Of a DNA stretch of 64,000 nucleotides, positions 16,694 to 25,407 are shown piece after piece. The stretch is from an uncultured Clostridiaceae bacterium (GTDB lineage: Bacteria; Bacillota; Clostridia; Lachnospirales; Lachnospiraceae). The notes under the pieces were generated by a model. It did not search any database and was not told where the DNA came from. It saw only the letters and a program-made list of their open reading frames with translations. Position 1 is the stretch's first letter. Each line of letters begins with the position of its first letter. Where the stretch lies: NCBI GenBank assembly GCA_902477765.1, contig CABSIM010000001.1, positions 1 through 64,000 of the forward strand, in the 5' to 3' direction. The translations under genes were made by a program, and so were the position numbers.

Positions 16694-17847
16694 ATCATTT
16701 TGTCTACACGGTTCCCACTGCCATTTACTTCGGAAAGGGGCAGATTGAAAAGCTTCCGGAGATCGTGGGAGCATGGGGAAAACGGGTGCTGATTGTCTAT
16801 GGAGGCGGAAGCATCAGAAAAAACGGAATTTTTGACAGGGCCGTGGAACTTCTGGATGCAGCGGGAATTTCCTGGATAGAGCTGGGAGGAGTAGATCCCA
16901 ATCCCAGAATCGAAACGGTCCGAAAAGGAGTGGAAATCTGCCGGCAAGAGAAGATAGAAGTGCTTCTGCCCATCGGCGGCGGATCCTCCATTGACTGCGC
17001 GAAGGTTGTGGCTGCCGGTGCCTGTTATGATGGGGACCCGTGGGATCTGGTGCTGGACAGCAGAAAGATCACAAAGGCTCTTCCGGTGATATCGGTGCTG
17101 ACACTGGCAGCAACAGGCTCTGAAATGGACACGGCAGCCGTGATCTCTGATCTGGAACGGGGAGACAAAATCGGCACAAAGAGTGAACATATGCGCCCCA
17201 AGGCATCCATTCTGGATCCGTCCTATACGGAAACCGTAAATGCATGGCACACGGCCTCAGGAACGGCGGATATCATGTCTCATATCTTTGAGGCATACTT
17301 TTCCAATACGGAAGGATATATGCAGGACCGCATGGCGGAAGGGCTTCTGAAGACCTGCATCGAATTCGGAATCCGGGCGGTAAAGAATCCGGAAGATTAC
17401 GAGGCCAGAGCCAATCTGATGTGGGCCGGAAGCTGGGCGATCAATGATTTCCTGAAGCTGGGAAAAGAAGTGGCCTGGTCCGTGCATCCCATGGAACATG
17501 AGCTGTCTGCCTATTATGACATTACGCACGGGGCGGGGCTTGCAGTTCTGACTCCCCACTGGATGCGCCATGTCCTGAATGACAGGACTGCGGAAAAATT
17601 CCGCACTTACGGGGTCAATGTGTGGGGAATCTCACCGGATACGGATGTCCGCAGCGCAGCGGAACTGGCCATTGAAAAGACCGCGGAATATTTCCGGGAA
17701 ATGGGACTTCCTTCCCGTCTGTCCGAACTGGGAATCGGGACGGAAAAATTCGGCCTGATGGCAGAAAAGGCGGCCAGACGCCTGAAGGGGGCATATGTGG
17801 AGCTTTCTGCAGAAGAGGTCAGAAAGATTTATGAGGATGCGCTGTAA
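16690..17847 (+). CDS. Iron-containing alcohol dehydrogenase, YqhD/butanol dehydrogenase type
   Basis: 385 residues. The Rossmann-like cofactor region carries GGGSIRKNGIFD and GGGSSIDCAK. Iron ligands are in the GTADIMSHIFE segment (Asp and His) and HPMEHELSAYYDITHG (two His). This subfamily reduces aldehydes to alcohols with NADPH; YqhD-like enzymes accept C3-C4 aldehydes. Start ATG overlaps the MFS stop. The neighbourhood (transporter and dipeptidase) does not suggest a specific substrate. Confidence 0.92.
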   Translation: MNHFVYTVPTAIYFGKGQIEKLPEIVGAWGKRVLIVYGGGSIRKNGIFDRAVELLDAAGISWIELGGVDPNPRIETVRKGVEICRQEKIEVLLPIGGGSSIDCAKVVAAGACYDGDPWDLVLDSRKITKALPVISVLTLAATGSEMDTAAVISDLERGDKIGTKSEHMRPKASILDPSYTETVNAWHTASGTADIMSHIFEAYFSNTEGYMQDRMAEGLLKTCIEFGIRAVKNPEDYEARANLMWAGSWAINDFLKLGKEVAWSVHPMEHELSAYYDITHGAGLAVLTPHWMRHVLNDRTAEKFRTYGVNVWGISPDTDVRSAAELAIEKTAEYFREMGLPSRLSELGIGTEKFGLMAEKAARRLKGAYVELSAEEVRKIYEDAL

Positions 17848-17862
17848 AAGGAGGCTGCTTTT

Positions 17863-19293
17863 ATGAATGTACTGGATCATGGAAAACTGCATCAGAAGTA
17901 TTTTGAGGAGATGACCCGGATCCCGCATGGTTCATATCATGAGGAGAAATATGCCGATTACCTGGAGGCATTTGCCAGGGAACACGGATTTGAATATGTC
18001 AGGGACCATGTCAGCAACGTGATTATCTATAAACCGGCATCAGAAGGGTATGAGGAACATGGGCCTGTGATTCTGCAGGCACATACGGACATGGTCTGTG
18101 AGAAGAACGAAGACTGCAGCCATGATTTTACTTCAGATCCTCTGGATCTTTATCTGGAAGACGGAATTCTGCGGGCCAGAGGGACGACTCTGGGAGCCGA
18201 TGACGGCACAGGATGTTCCTACATGCTTGCGGTTCTTGCCTCAGACCTTCCCCATCCTCCGCTGGAATGTGTATTTACGGTTCAGGAGGAAGTGGGACTG
18301 AAAGGCGCGTTTGAACTGAAACCGGAATATTTCAGAGGAAAACGATATGTGAATCTGGATTTCGGCGGCAGAGGCATCGGTACCTGCACCACCAGTGCCG
18401 GCGGAGAAATGATCGATTTCAGAAAGCCTGTTTCCTTTTCGGAAAAGGAAACGGCGGCTTACAGGATCCTTGTCACAGGCCTCTGCGGAGGCCACTCCGG
18501 CTCCTGCATCAGCAAAGGGTATGCCAATGCGCTGAAAGCCGCAGGACGCCTTCTGCGGGCTGTGAGGACTCTGGGACCGGTGGAACTCTGCAGGCTTCAC
18601 GGAGGAGAAAAGAGCAACGCCATTCCCAGAGAATGCGAAGCTGTTTTTGTTTCGGCAGCAGATGAAAAAGAACTGAGACGTGTATTTGAAGACATGGCAG
18701 CAAAAATCAGAAATGAATACCGGACCATGGAGCCTGGTATGGAACTGATTCTGGAGCCCTGCCGGGCCGGGCGGGTGCTTTCTGCCGATACAAGTGACGA
18801 ACTGATCCGGCTGCTGGCACTGCTTCCCACAGGTGTCCGCCATATGAGTGCGGAGATTCCCGGGCTTCCCTCCGCATCGGAAAATCTGGCTGCGGTCCGC
18901 ACAGAAGGAGATTATGTGGAGATCCGGTATTCCCTCAGAGCGGAAAAAATGTCTCTCAGGGATGAAATGGAAGAAGAACTTCTGGCTCTTGCAGCTGTAT
19001 CCGGTATGACACCGGATATTTACAGCCGCTACCCATCATGGGAATTTAATCCGGATTCCGCCATGAGAACGGTTCTGACAAGGCTTTATAAAGAACAGAG
19101 AGGGAAGGAAATGGAGCTTCTGGCCACCCACGGCGGACTGGAATGCGGAGTGTTCTGCGGCATGATCCCGGGACTGGATGTGGTGACTCTGGGGCCGGAA
19201 ACAGACGGCGCCCATACACCCAAAGAACAGATGAATATGGAATCCTTTGACCGGACCTTTGACCTGCTCTGCAGCTTCCTCAAAGAACTGTAA
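17863..19293 (+). CDS. pepD: Aminoacyl-histidine dipeptidase PepD (M20 family)
   Basis: 476-residue metallodipeptidase cleaving Xaa-His dipeptides. Metal ligands lie in QAHTDMVCEKN (His/Asp), GADDGTG (bridging Asp), QEEVGLKGA (general base Glu and ligand) and near the C-terminus in GPETDGAHTPKE (His). The lid/dimerisation domain is present (residues 190-390, GGHSGSCI). Length is as usual for the family. It follows the dehydrogenase after a 15-base gap with ribosome site AAAGGAGGC. Cytoplasmic peptide salvage is the likely role. Confidence 0.95.
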   Translation: MNVLDHGKLHQKYFEEMTRIPHGSYHEEKYADYLEAFAREHGFEYVRDHVSNVIIYKPASEGYEEHGPVILQAHTDMVCEKNEDCSHDFTSDPLDLYLEDGILRARGTTLGADDGTGCSYMLAVLASDLPHPPLECVFTVQEEVGLKGAFELKPEYFRGKRYVNLDFGGRGIGTCTTSAGGEMIDFRKPVSFSEKETAAYRILVTGLCGGHSGSCISKGYANALKAAGRLLRAVRTLGPVELCRLHGGEKSNAIPRECEAVFVSAADEKELRRVFEDMAAKIRNEYRTMEPGMELILEPCRAGRVLSADTSDELIRLLALLPTGVRHMSAEIPGLPSASENLAAVRTEGDYVEIRYSLRAEKMSLRDEMEEELLALAAVSGMTPDIYSRYPSWEFNPDSAMRTVLTRLYKEQRGKEMELLATHGGLECGVFCGMIPGLDVVTLGPETDGAHTPKEQMNMESFDRTFDLLCSFLKEL

Positions 19294-19331
19294 AAGCCGG
19301 CCGGGCAAAAAAATATTGTAAAAGCACTTGG

Positions 19332-19381
19332 AAAGCCACCTCAGCATAAGATAGATTAACGAATGCTTAGGGTGGCTTTCT
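19332..19381 (+). terminator. Hairpin at the pepD-sigK junction (terminator or translation control)
   Basis: AAAGCCACC..AGCAT pairs with ATGCT..GGTGGCTTT, followed by CTTT. It fits a terminator of the pepD operon. Its 3' arm contains the AGGGTGG ribosome site of the following sigma-K gene, so it could also mask translation of read-through RNA. Confidence 0.6.
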
Positions 19382-20005
19382 TTGAAAACTTTTCCACAAC
19401 CATTAACTGCAAGGGAAGAAAGGGAGTACCTGGAACGATACAAAGAGGGTGACCAAGAAGCAAGGGCCATACTGATCCAGCGGAACATGAGGCTGGTCGC
19501 GCATGTAATCAAGAAGTATCAGGGAACGGATTACGAAATGGAAGACCTGCTTTCGGTGGGAACCATCGGTCTGATCAAGGCAGTGAATACCTTTAATATA
19601 GATAAAGGTTCCCGGCTGGCCACCTATGCCGCCAAATGTGTGGAGAATGAGATTCTCATGCTGTTCCGCGCGGGAAAGAAATATTCCAGAGATGTGTCCA
19701 TTTACGAACCCATCGGCACAGACAAGGACGGGGAGACCGTAAGTCTGGTGGATGTGCTGGAAGTGGAGGGAAAAGAGACACTGGACTGTATTATCCTGAA
19801 ACAGGATATCAGAAAACTGTATGAGGCGTATGAAGAGAACCTGAAGGAGACAGAAAAGACCGTCATCCGTATGCGATACGGCCTTTTTGGTTCTAAGGAA
19901 CATACACAGAGAGAGATCGCTGCAATCCTGGGAATATCCAGATCCTATGTGAGCAGAATTGAGAAAAAGGCCATTGAAAAGCTGAGACAGAGTTTTGTCT
20001 CATAA
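19382..20005 (+). CDS. sigK: Late mother-cell sporulation sigma factor SigK
   Basis: 207 residues matching SigK: FPQPLTAREEREYLERY at the N-terminus, MRLVAHVIKKYQ, DLLSVGTIGLIKAVNTF, GSRLATYAAKCVENEILM, and a region 4 of RYGLFGSKEHTQREIAAILGISRSYVSRIEKKA. It begins with TTG after AGGGTGG. No processed pro-sequence precedes FPQPL: the upstream in-frame stretch is only about nine codons to a stop. Thus it resembles the pro-less form known from Clostridioides difficile rather than Bacillus pro-SigK. No intervening skin element is present. Confidence 0.92.
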   Translation: MKTFPQPLTAREEREYLERYKEGDQEARAILIQRNMRLVAHVIKKYQGTDYEMEDLLSVGTIGLIKAVNTFNIDKGSRLATYAAKCVENEILMLFRAGKKYSRDVSIYEPIGTDKDGETVSLVDVLEVEGKETLDCIILKQDIRKLYEAYEENLKETEKTVIRMRYGLFGSKEHTQREIAAILGISRSYVSRIEKKAIEKLRQSFVS

Positions 20006-20026
20006 GATGTCAGAAGATACAGGGGC

Positions 20027-20074
20027 TTTCTGTATACCGGAGAATGCGTTCCCGGTTATACGGAAAGCTTTTTA
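20027..20074 (+). terminator. Intrinsic terminator after sigK
   Basis: GCTTTCTGTATACCGG pairs with CCGGTTATACGGAAAGC around a short loop, followed by TTTTT. Confidence 0.88.
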
Positions 20075-20129
20075 TATGCGGAAATACTGTCCATAACCGG
20101 TTCCGGATATGCAGATATATCCCATAAAG

Positions 20130-20143
20130 GAAACATATGTTCG
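20130..20143 (-). promoter_or_regulatory. LexA (SOS) box 1
   Basis: GAAACATATGTTCG; its complement CGAACATATGTTTC matches the Bacillus LexA/DinR consensus CGAACRNRYGTTYC at every position. It lies eight bases upstream of the -35 element at 20152. Confidence 0.85.
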
Positions 20144-20151
20144 AAAAAAAC

Positions 20152-20180
20152 TTGAAAAGAACTGCCGCATATGCTATGAT
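20152..20180 (+). promoter_or_regulatory. Promoter of the radical SAM/DUF4130 operon
   Basis: TTGAAA (20152-20157), 17-base spacer, TATGAT (20175-20180). It is flanked by two LexA-type boxes. Confidence 0.8.
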
Positions 20181-20187
20181 AGAAAAA

Positions 20188-20201
20188 CAAACATATGTTC
20201 T
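20188..20201 (+). promoter_or_regulatory. LexA (SOS) box 2
   Basis: CAAACATATGTTCT has the same AACATATGTTC core as box 1 with less perfect outer bases. It covers the expected transcription start, where LexA would block initiation. Confidence 0.7.
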
Positions 20202-20215
20202 TGGACGGTGATGGG

Positions 20216-21562
20216 ATGATTATACAGGAAGAAATGGATCTGAAGGAAAAACTCAGAATTCTGTCGGATGCAGCAAAATATGATGTGGCCTGTACTTCCA
20301 GCGGCATGGAGAGAAGAGGAAAAAAGGGGATGACCGGAAATACAGCTGCATGCGGGATCTGTCACAGCTTTGCTGCAGATGGGCGCTGTATTTCACTTCT
20401 GAAAATACTTTTTACCAATCAGTGTATTTATGACTGCAAATACTGTGTAAACCGGCGCTCCAGTGATGTGGTGAGGACGTCGTTTACACCGGATGAAGTC
20501 TGTACTCTGACAATGGAATTTTATAAAAGAAATTATATAGAGGGCCTGTTTCTCAGTTCCGGGATCCTGCACAGTCCGGATCATACCATGGGGCTGCTGT
20601 ACGAGACTCTGTGGAAACTCAGAACTATACACCGGTTCAGGGGATATATTCATGTAAAGGCAATCCCCGGCGCCGACCCGGAGCTGATCCGGCGGATTGG
20701 CTTTCTGACAGACCGCATGAGCATCAATCTGGAACTGCCGACGGAAGAAAGCCTGAAACGTCTATGTCCGGGAAAAACCAGGGAGAAAATTCTGCTTCCC
20801 ATGAAACAGATTCAAACCGGAATTTCGGAATCCCGACTGGAACCGGTGCCGCTGCGGGATTCTCCCAGGTTTGTTCCGGCGGGGCAGAGTACACAGATGA
20901 TCGTGGGTGCCACGGCCGAAAGCGACTATCAGCTGATCCGGACGGCCGAAGCCCTGTACCGGAATTTCGGAATGAAGAGGGTTTTTTATTCTGCTTTTGT
21001 GCCGAAGGGATGTGATGAGAGTCTCCCGGTACTGCCGGACGGTCCGCCGCTTCTGAGGGAGCACAGGCTGTACCAGGCTGACTGGCTGCTGCGTTTTTAC
21101 GGGTTTGAGGCCGGGGAACTTCTAACTGAAACGCGGCCCAATTTCAACGTCTTTCTGGATCCCAAATGTGACTGGGCGGTCCGGCATCTGGAACTGTTTC
21201 CGGTGGAGATCATGACTGCCGATTACAGGACAATCCTGCGCGTTCCGGGGATAGGTGTCCGCTCGGCCAGGAGAATTGTAAAAGCCAGAAGAAGCGGCCG
21301 GCTGGAATTTTCTGACCTGAAAAAATTCGGAGTTGTCCTGAAGCGGGCGGTTTATTTCATCACCTGCGGAGGAAGGATGTATATGCCGGTGCACATGGAA
21401 GAGAATTATATTACCGGCTGTCTGGCGGGAAATGAATACCGGAAAAACTGGGAGATTTCCCATGGGGAATCTTTCCGCCAGCTGTCCATGTTCGACGACA
21501 TGAAACTGACGGTACCGCCGGGGCCTGAAGACCAGTACAAGACAGTTATGGGGGTTCTGTAA
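20216..21562 (+). CDS. Putative DNA modification/repair radical SAM protein (TIGR03916-like)
   Basis: 448 residues from ATG 20216; starts at 20195 or 20234 (MDLKEKLRILSDAAKYDV) are possible. The radical SAM cluster motif is C70IYDC74KYC77. The N-terminus contains the family's AAKYDVACTSSGMERRG and CGICHSF segment. The C-terminus has a helix-hairpin-helix DNA-contact motif (RVPGIGVRSARRIVKARR). Relatives are annotated as radical SAM proteins linked to UDG/DUF4130 partners, and no reaction is established. The LexA boxes in front strongly support a DNA-damage role. Confidence 0.88.
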   Translation: MIIQEEMDLKEKLRILSDAAKYDVACTSSGMERRGKKGMTGNTAACGICHSFAADGRCISLLKILFTNQCIYDCKYCVNRRSSDVVRTSFTPDEVCTLTMEFYKRNYIEGLFLSSGILHSPDHTMGLLYETLWKLRTIHRFRGYIHVKAIPGADPELIRRIGFLTDRMSINLELPTEESLKRLCPGKTREKILLPMKQIQTGISESRLEPVPLRDSPRFVPAGQSTQMIVGATAESDYQLIRTAEALYRNFGMKRVFYSAFVPKGCDESLPVLPDGPPLLREHRLYQADWLLRFYGFEAGELLTETRPNFNVFLDPKCDWAVRHLELFPVEIMTADYRTILRVPGIGVRSARRIVKARRSGRLEFSDLKKFGVVLKRAVYFITCGGRMYMPVHMEENYITGCLAGNEYRKNWEISHGESFRQLSMFDDMKLTVPPGPEDQYKTVMGVL

Positions 21563-22335
21563 TGGATAAGACAGTGATATTTTTATGCCGGGACGGTGTG
21601 GACGGTATTCTCAGCGGAATTTACGACGTATTCCGCAGCGGAATCGAAGCAGATTCCTGCCGCCTGGAAATGGAATCTTCCTGTGAGCCATGTCTGTTTT
21701 CGGAATACAGGCACTGTGAAAGGGACGGGAAAAAAGCGGAGAAAACGGTAAAATCCATCAGAACAAAAATTTCACAGGAAGCCCTCGAAAACGTATACAG
21801 GGCAGCGCTGCATAAAAGTCCGGAACGGGCAGACCGGATTTTCCGGTTTATCCTGAAGGGAATCCGGTACGGAGCCTCTGTAATGACCCGGATGCAGGAT
21901 CCGGATGTGTATGCTGTTTTTTCCATGAACCGCTATGTGATGAATGAGGCCCATCTGCTGACGGGATTTGTACGGTTCCGGAAAGAGAAAAACGGAATTT
22001 TCCGGGGCTGTATCGGACCGGAAAACGATGTGCTGGAACTGGTGGCCGGTCACTTTGCGGACAGGCTGCCGGATGAACGATGGTGGCTTTATGATGAAAA
22101 ACGGAAAAAGGCAGCCGTACATAATTCTGACGGCAGGTGGGCAATTATGGAAGTGGCAGAAGAAAACCGGGAAGCCGCAGAAGGCGGAAACTTTGTTCCG
22201 GAAGAGTATGATAGGTATGAAGACCTCTGGAAACAGTTTTTTTCAAGCATTTCCATAGAAGAACGACGCAATCCCGTCTGCCAGAGAAACATGCTGCCTC
22301 TCAGATATCGCTCTTATATGACGGAGTTCCTGTAG
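21562..22335 (+). CDS. DUF4130 / TIGR03915-type partner of the radical SAM protein
   Basis: 257 residues, starting one base inside the stop of the radical SAM gene. Conserved features are DKTVIFLCRDGVDGILSGIYDVF at the start and the DUF4130 block FRGCIGPENDVLELVAGHFADRLPDERWWLYDEKRKKAAVHN. Homologues nearly always sit beside the radical SAM gene, sometimes fused to a uracil-DNA-glycosylase domain; that domain is absent here. Probably acts with its neighbour on damaged or modified DNA under LexA control. Mechanism unknown. Confidence 0.87.
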   Translation: MDKTVIFLCRDGVDGILSGIYDVFRSGIEADSCRLEMESSCEPCLFSEYRHCERDGKKAEKTVKSIRTKISQEALENVYRAALHKSPERADRIFRFILKGIRYGASVMTRMQDPDVYAVFSMNRYVMNEAHLLTGFVRFRKEKNGIFRGCIGPENDVLELVAGHFADRLPDERWWLYDEKRKKAAVHNSDGRWAIMEVAEENREAAEGGNFVPEEYDRYEDLWKQFFSSISIEERRNPVCQRNMLPLRYRSYMTEFL

Positions 22336-22356
22336 ATTGCATTGAAAACGGGAAAT

Positions 22357-22463
22357 ATGGTATAATGACCATGAAATGGTCATTATACCTGCGCACACCG
22401 GATTCTGCGTTTACCGCAGAAGGCCGGGCGCAAAAAGAGGATAGCATGCCCGGAGGACATGCT
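22357..22463 (+). repeat. Single copy of the 102-bp triple-hairpin repeat
   Basis: Hairpin A is GGTATAATGACCAT-GAA-ATGGTCATTATACC (22359-22389). Hairpin B is CCGG..TTCTGCG with CGCAGAA..CCGG. Hairpin C is GCATGCCC-GGA-GGACATGC (22444-22462). Relative to the 9.9 kb array two neighbouring base pairs of stem A changed on both arms, so pairing is kept. The copy sits between the DUF4130 gene and the hydrolase gene. Confidence 0.9.
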
Positions 22464-22539
22464 GCCACAGATGCAGAAACCAGCAACAGGAGTATTGTCA
22501 GAAGCAGAAGCAATGACAGATACAGAAAGGCGGCGGAAC

Positions 22540-23496
22540 ATGAAAGAACGGGAATTTTATCTCAGGTCCAGTGACGGAAGGAACAGGCTCCATGGAGTGA
22601 TGTGGCTGCCTGACGGAAAGCCCCGGGCGGTGATCCAGATTTCTCATGGAATGACAGAGCACATTGAGAGATATCATGAATTTGCGGAAGTCATGACAGA
22701 CCATGGCATCGCAGTTTACGGGCATGACCATCTGGGACACGGGAAAACCGTTCATTCAGAGGCAGACCTGGGCTTTTTTTCGGAACAGGGAGGTGCAGGA
22801 TTTCTGGTACGGGATCTGCGGCGTATGACGGGGTACGGAAAAAAGAAATTTCCCGGAATTCCCCTGATTCTGCTGGGACACAGTATGGGGTCATTTATTA
22901 CAAGAAGATATCTGAATGTCTATGATGACGGGCCGGATGGAGTGATTCTGATGGGCACAGGCGGACAGGGAGAACTGCCCGTGCTGGCAGGTTATCTTCT
23001 TTCATCTGCTGTTGCGGCGGCGAAGGGAAGCCGTTTCCGGAGCAGGCTGATTCATGAGCTGTCTCTGGGGAACTACAGCAGACGTTTCTTCCCGCCCCGT
23101 ACCGGCCATGACTGGCTGTCCCGGGATGTGGAGAAAGTCCATGAGTATGAGGCGGATCCGTCCTGCAGCTTTCTGTTTACGACGGGAGCATACCGTGATT
23201 TCTTCCGGCTTATTCTCGAAACGTCGCGGTCGGAAAAACAGGGAAGAATCCGCAGAGGGATTCCGGTCCTGTTCCTTTCGGGATCTGCCGATCCGGTGGG
23301 GGAAAATGAAAAAGGGGTACGGAGAGTCTACGGGCGCTATGCCCGCGCCGGGATCCGTGACCTGACTCTGGGTTTTTACCGGAAAGCACGGCACGAACTT
23401 CTCAATGAGACAAACAGAAAGGAAGTATACGGTGATATCCTTGACTGGCTGAAAGAACACATTTCCGTATCATCCGGTGGGGCAGCATGTCCGTGA
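22540..23496 (+). CDS. Alpha/beta hydrolase, monoacylglycerol lipase-like
   Basis: 318 residues from ATG 22540 (ribosome site AAGGCGGCGG). The serine hydrolase fold shows QISHGMTEHIERY (oxyanion region), GHDHLGHG, nucleophile elbow GHSMGS (Ser115), a late Asp in SGSADPVGE and His in RKARHELLNE. These are hallmarks of the lysophospholipase/monoglyceride lipase group. No signal peptide, so it is cytoplasmic. Upstream in-frame ATGs lie in or beside the 102-bp repeat and are unlikely starts. Confidence 0.87.
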   Translation: MKEREFYLRSSDGRNRLHGVMWLPDGKPRAVIQISHGMTEHIERYHEFAEVMTDHGIAVYGHDHLGHGKTVHSEADLGFFSEQGGAGFLVRDLRRMTGYGKKKFPGIPLILLGHSMGSFITRRYLNVYDDGPDGVILMGTGGQGELPVLAGYLLSSAVAAAKGSRFRSRLIHELSLGNYSRRFFPPRTGHDWLSRDVEKVHEYEADPSCSFLFTTGAYRDFFRLILETSRSEKQGRIRRGIPVLFLSGSADPVGENEKGVRRVYGRYARAGIRDLTLGFYRKARHELLNETNRKEVYGDILDWLKEHISVSSGGAACP

Positions 23497-23506
23497 AATG
23501 GCGGAA

Positions 23507-23550
23507 TTTTCTGCGGCAGAACCTGAAAAGGACTGCCGCGGAATGCTTTT
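23507..23550 (+). terminator. Intrinsic terminator after the hydrolase
   Basis: TTCTGCGGCAG pairs with CTGCCGCGGAA across a 13-base loop and is followed by TGCTTTTT. Confidence 0.75.
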
Positions 23551-23600
23551 TCCGCAAAAAGGGAAAGAAGCCCGGAAAGAGAGAAGACTCTGATTATGCC

Positions 23601-23629
23601 TTGATTTTTCCGTGCCGATCCTGTATAGT
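23601..23629 (+). promoter_or_regulatory. Promoter upstream of comM
   Basis: TTGATT (23601-23606), 17 bases, TATAGT (23624-23629). The start would leave an untranslated leader of about 230 bases before the comM TTG. Confidence 0.65.
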
Positions 23630-23865
23630 CTGTATATCTGAATGATGTTTTATTATCTGAAATTCCAGCGGGCAGATTTCTCATGCCCTTGGGTCGGACC
23701 TCTTCCGGCCTGAGAATCCAGAACAGAGTATGGCAATGCCATGTGATCCCGGTGACGGGCACAGAAGATGAAGCGGAAGAAGTCCGCGGCTTTTTCCGGT
23801 ACATAGATAGGTTCATGAATCAAAAACAGGAGCAGAAAAACGGTGAGACAGAGAGGAGGGGTTTT

Positions 23866-25401
23866 TTGTTCTGTAAAAGGAAAAGTCTGTGTCTGCAGGG
23901 AATCAACTGTGTGGTTGTTTCCGTGGAGGCTGATGTCAGCGACGGCCTTCCCGGCTGCCTGCTTGTGGGGTATCTGGCGTCAGAAGTGAGGGAAGCTCAG
24001 GAACGGGTCAGGACCGCGATCCGGAATCTGGGAATTCGCCTGCCTCCGAAAAAAATTACCATCAACCTGTCGCCTGCCGATATAAGGAAAGAGGGGACAG
24101 GATTTGATCTGGCCATTGCAGCGGCCATACTGACGGCATATGGCTGCATACCGGAAAAGGCCGGCAGTGAGTATGCGTTTGCAGGAGAACTTGGACTGGA
24201 CGGAAGCGTGAAAGGAATTCCGGGTATTCTGGCCATGGCGGATGCTGCCAGAAAAAGCGGAATTCCGGGAATGTTTCTGCCAAAGGAAAATGCTGCCGAG
24301 GCTTCTGTGATCCGGGGACTGAAACTGGTGCCTGTTGCATCTCTGGAAGAAATGGCAGGAATTCTTTCAGGGAGAGTTGCCGTTTCCGCATCGGAAGAAG
24401 CTTCCGGAAACGGAATATCCGGAGAACTGAACCGGTATGATGTGGATTTTTCCGAGGTCAACGGTCAGCTGCTTTTAAGAAGGGCAGCTGAAGTTGCAGC
24501 CGCAGGGAAACATAATCTTCTGATGATCGGTCCTGCCGGATCCGGAAAGACCATGGTGGCCCGGAGAATTCCCACCATTATGCCGGAACTGACCATGGAC
24601 GAAGCCATTGAAATTTCCAAACTGTACAGTATCAGCCATCTCCTTTCCGACAGAGACCCGATTCTGCGGAAGCGGCCTTTCCGCGCGCCTCACCATTCTG
24701 TTTCCGTGCAGGCGCTGACAGGAGGAGGGGCCAGGCCAAGACCGGGAGAGATTTCTCTGGCGTCAGGAGGAATCCTTTTTCTGGATGAGCTTCCTGAAAT
24801 GCCGAGACAGACTCTGGAAGCCCTGCGCCAGCCGTTAGAAGAACGCTGCGTTACCATTTCAAGAGTGTACGGAACGGTATGTTATCCGGCAGATTTCCAG
24901 CTGGTGGCGGCCATGAATCCATGCCTGTGCGGGCATTTTCCGGACCGGCAGAAATGCAGGTGCACGCCGTCACAGATCAGGAGATATCTGGGGAAACTGT
25001 CCAGGCCCATTCTGGACCGGATTGACATCTGTGTGGAAGCTTCGCTGGCTTCCTATCAGGATGTGAGCGGAAAGGAAGAAAATGAATCATCGGAATCCAT
25101 TCGCCGGCGGGTCAGGCAGGCCAGAGAAATTCAGGCACACAGATTCCGGGAAAGTACGATCCGGTGCAACGGTGAGATGACGGGAAAGCAGGTCCGTCAG
25201 TTCTGCAGCCTTGGCACAGAGGAAAGCTGCTTTATGGAAAAGATATTTGAGGAAATGGGACTCAGCGCGAGGATGTATGACAAGATACTGAAAGTAGCCA
25301 GAACTGCGGCAGATCTGGAAAACAGCAGCAAGATTGAAAGAAAACATCTGAGTGAAGCTGTTTCCTACGTACGGTTCAAGGAAAAATACTGGGGCAGGTG
25401 A
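23866..25401 (+). CDS. comM: YifB/ComM family AAA+ ATPase (Mg chelatase-like)
   Basis: 511 residues. The N-terminal Lon-like domain includes VSVEADVSDGLPGCLLVGYLASEVREAQERVR. It is followed by the AAA+ core with Walker A GPAGSGKT (Lys228), GGILFLDELPEM (Walker B) and the C-terminal domain. ComM is a helicase assisting branch migration in natural transformation in some bacteria. TTG 23866 follows GAGGAGGGG by five bases and gives the family N-terminus. The same frame is open for 61 codons upstream, but no homologous extension is expected. dprA follows directly. Confidence 0.9.
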   Translation: MFCKRKSLCLQGINCVVVSVEADVSDGLPGCLLVGYLASEVREAQERVRTAIRNLGIRLPPKKITINLSPADIRKEGTGFDLAIAAAILTAYGCIPEKAGSEYAFAGELGLDGSVKGIPGILAMADAARKSGIPGMFLPKENAAEASVIRGLKLVPVASLEEMAGILSGRVAVSASEEASGNGISGELNRYDVDFSEVNGQLLLRRAAEVAAAGKHNLLMIGPAGSGKTMVARRIPTIMPELTMDEAIEISKLYSISHLLSDRDPILRKRPFRAPHHSVSVQALTGGGARPRPGEISLASGGILFLDELPEMPRQTLEALRQPLEERCVTISRVYGTVCYPADFQLVAAMNPCLCGHFPDRQKCRCTPSQIRRYLGKLSRPILDRIDICVEASLASYQDVSGKEENESSESIRRRVRQAREIQAHRFRESTIRCNGEMTGKQVRQFCSLGTEESCFMEKIFEEMGLSARMYDKILKVARTAADLENSSKIERKHLSEAVSYVRFKEKYWGR

Positions 25402-25407
25402 AAGAAT

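Noticed and set aside
20195..20216. Start codon of the radical SAM gene at 20195
   Set aside because: It falls within LexA box 2, only about eight bases after the expected transcription start, and has no ribosome site.
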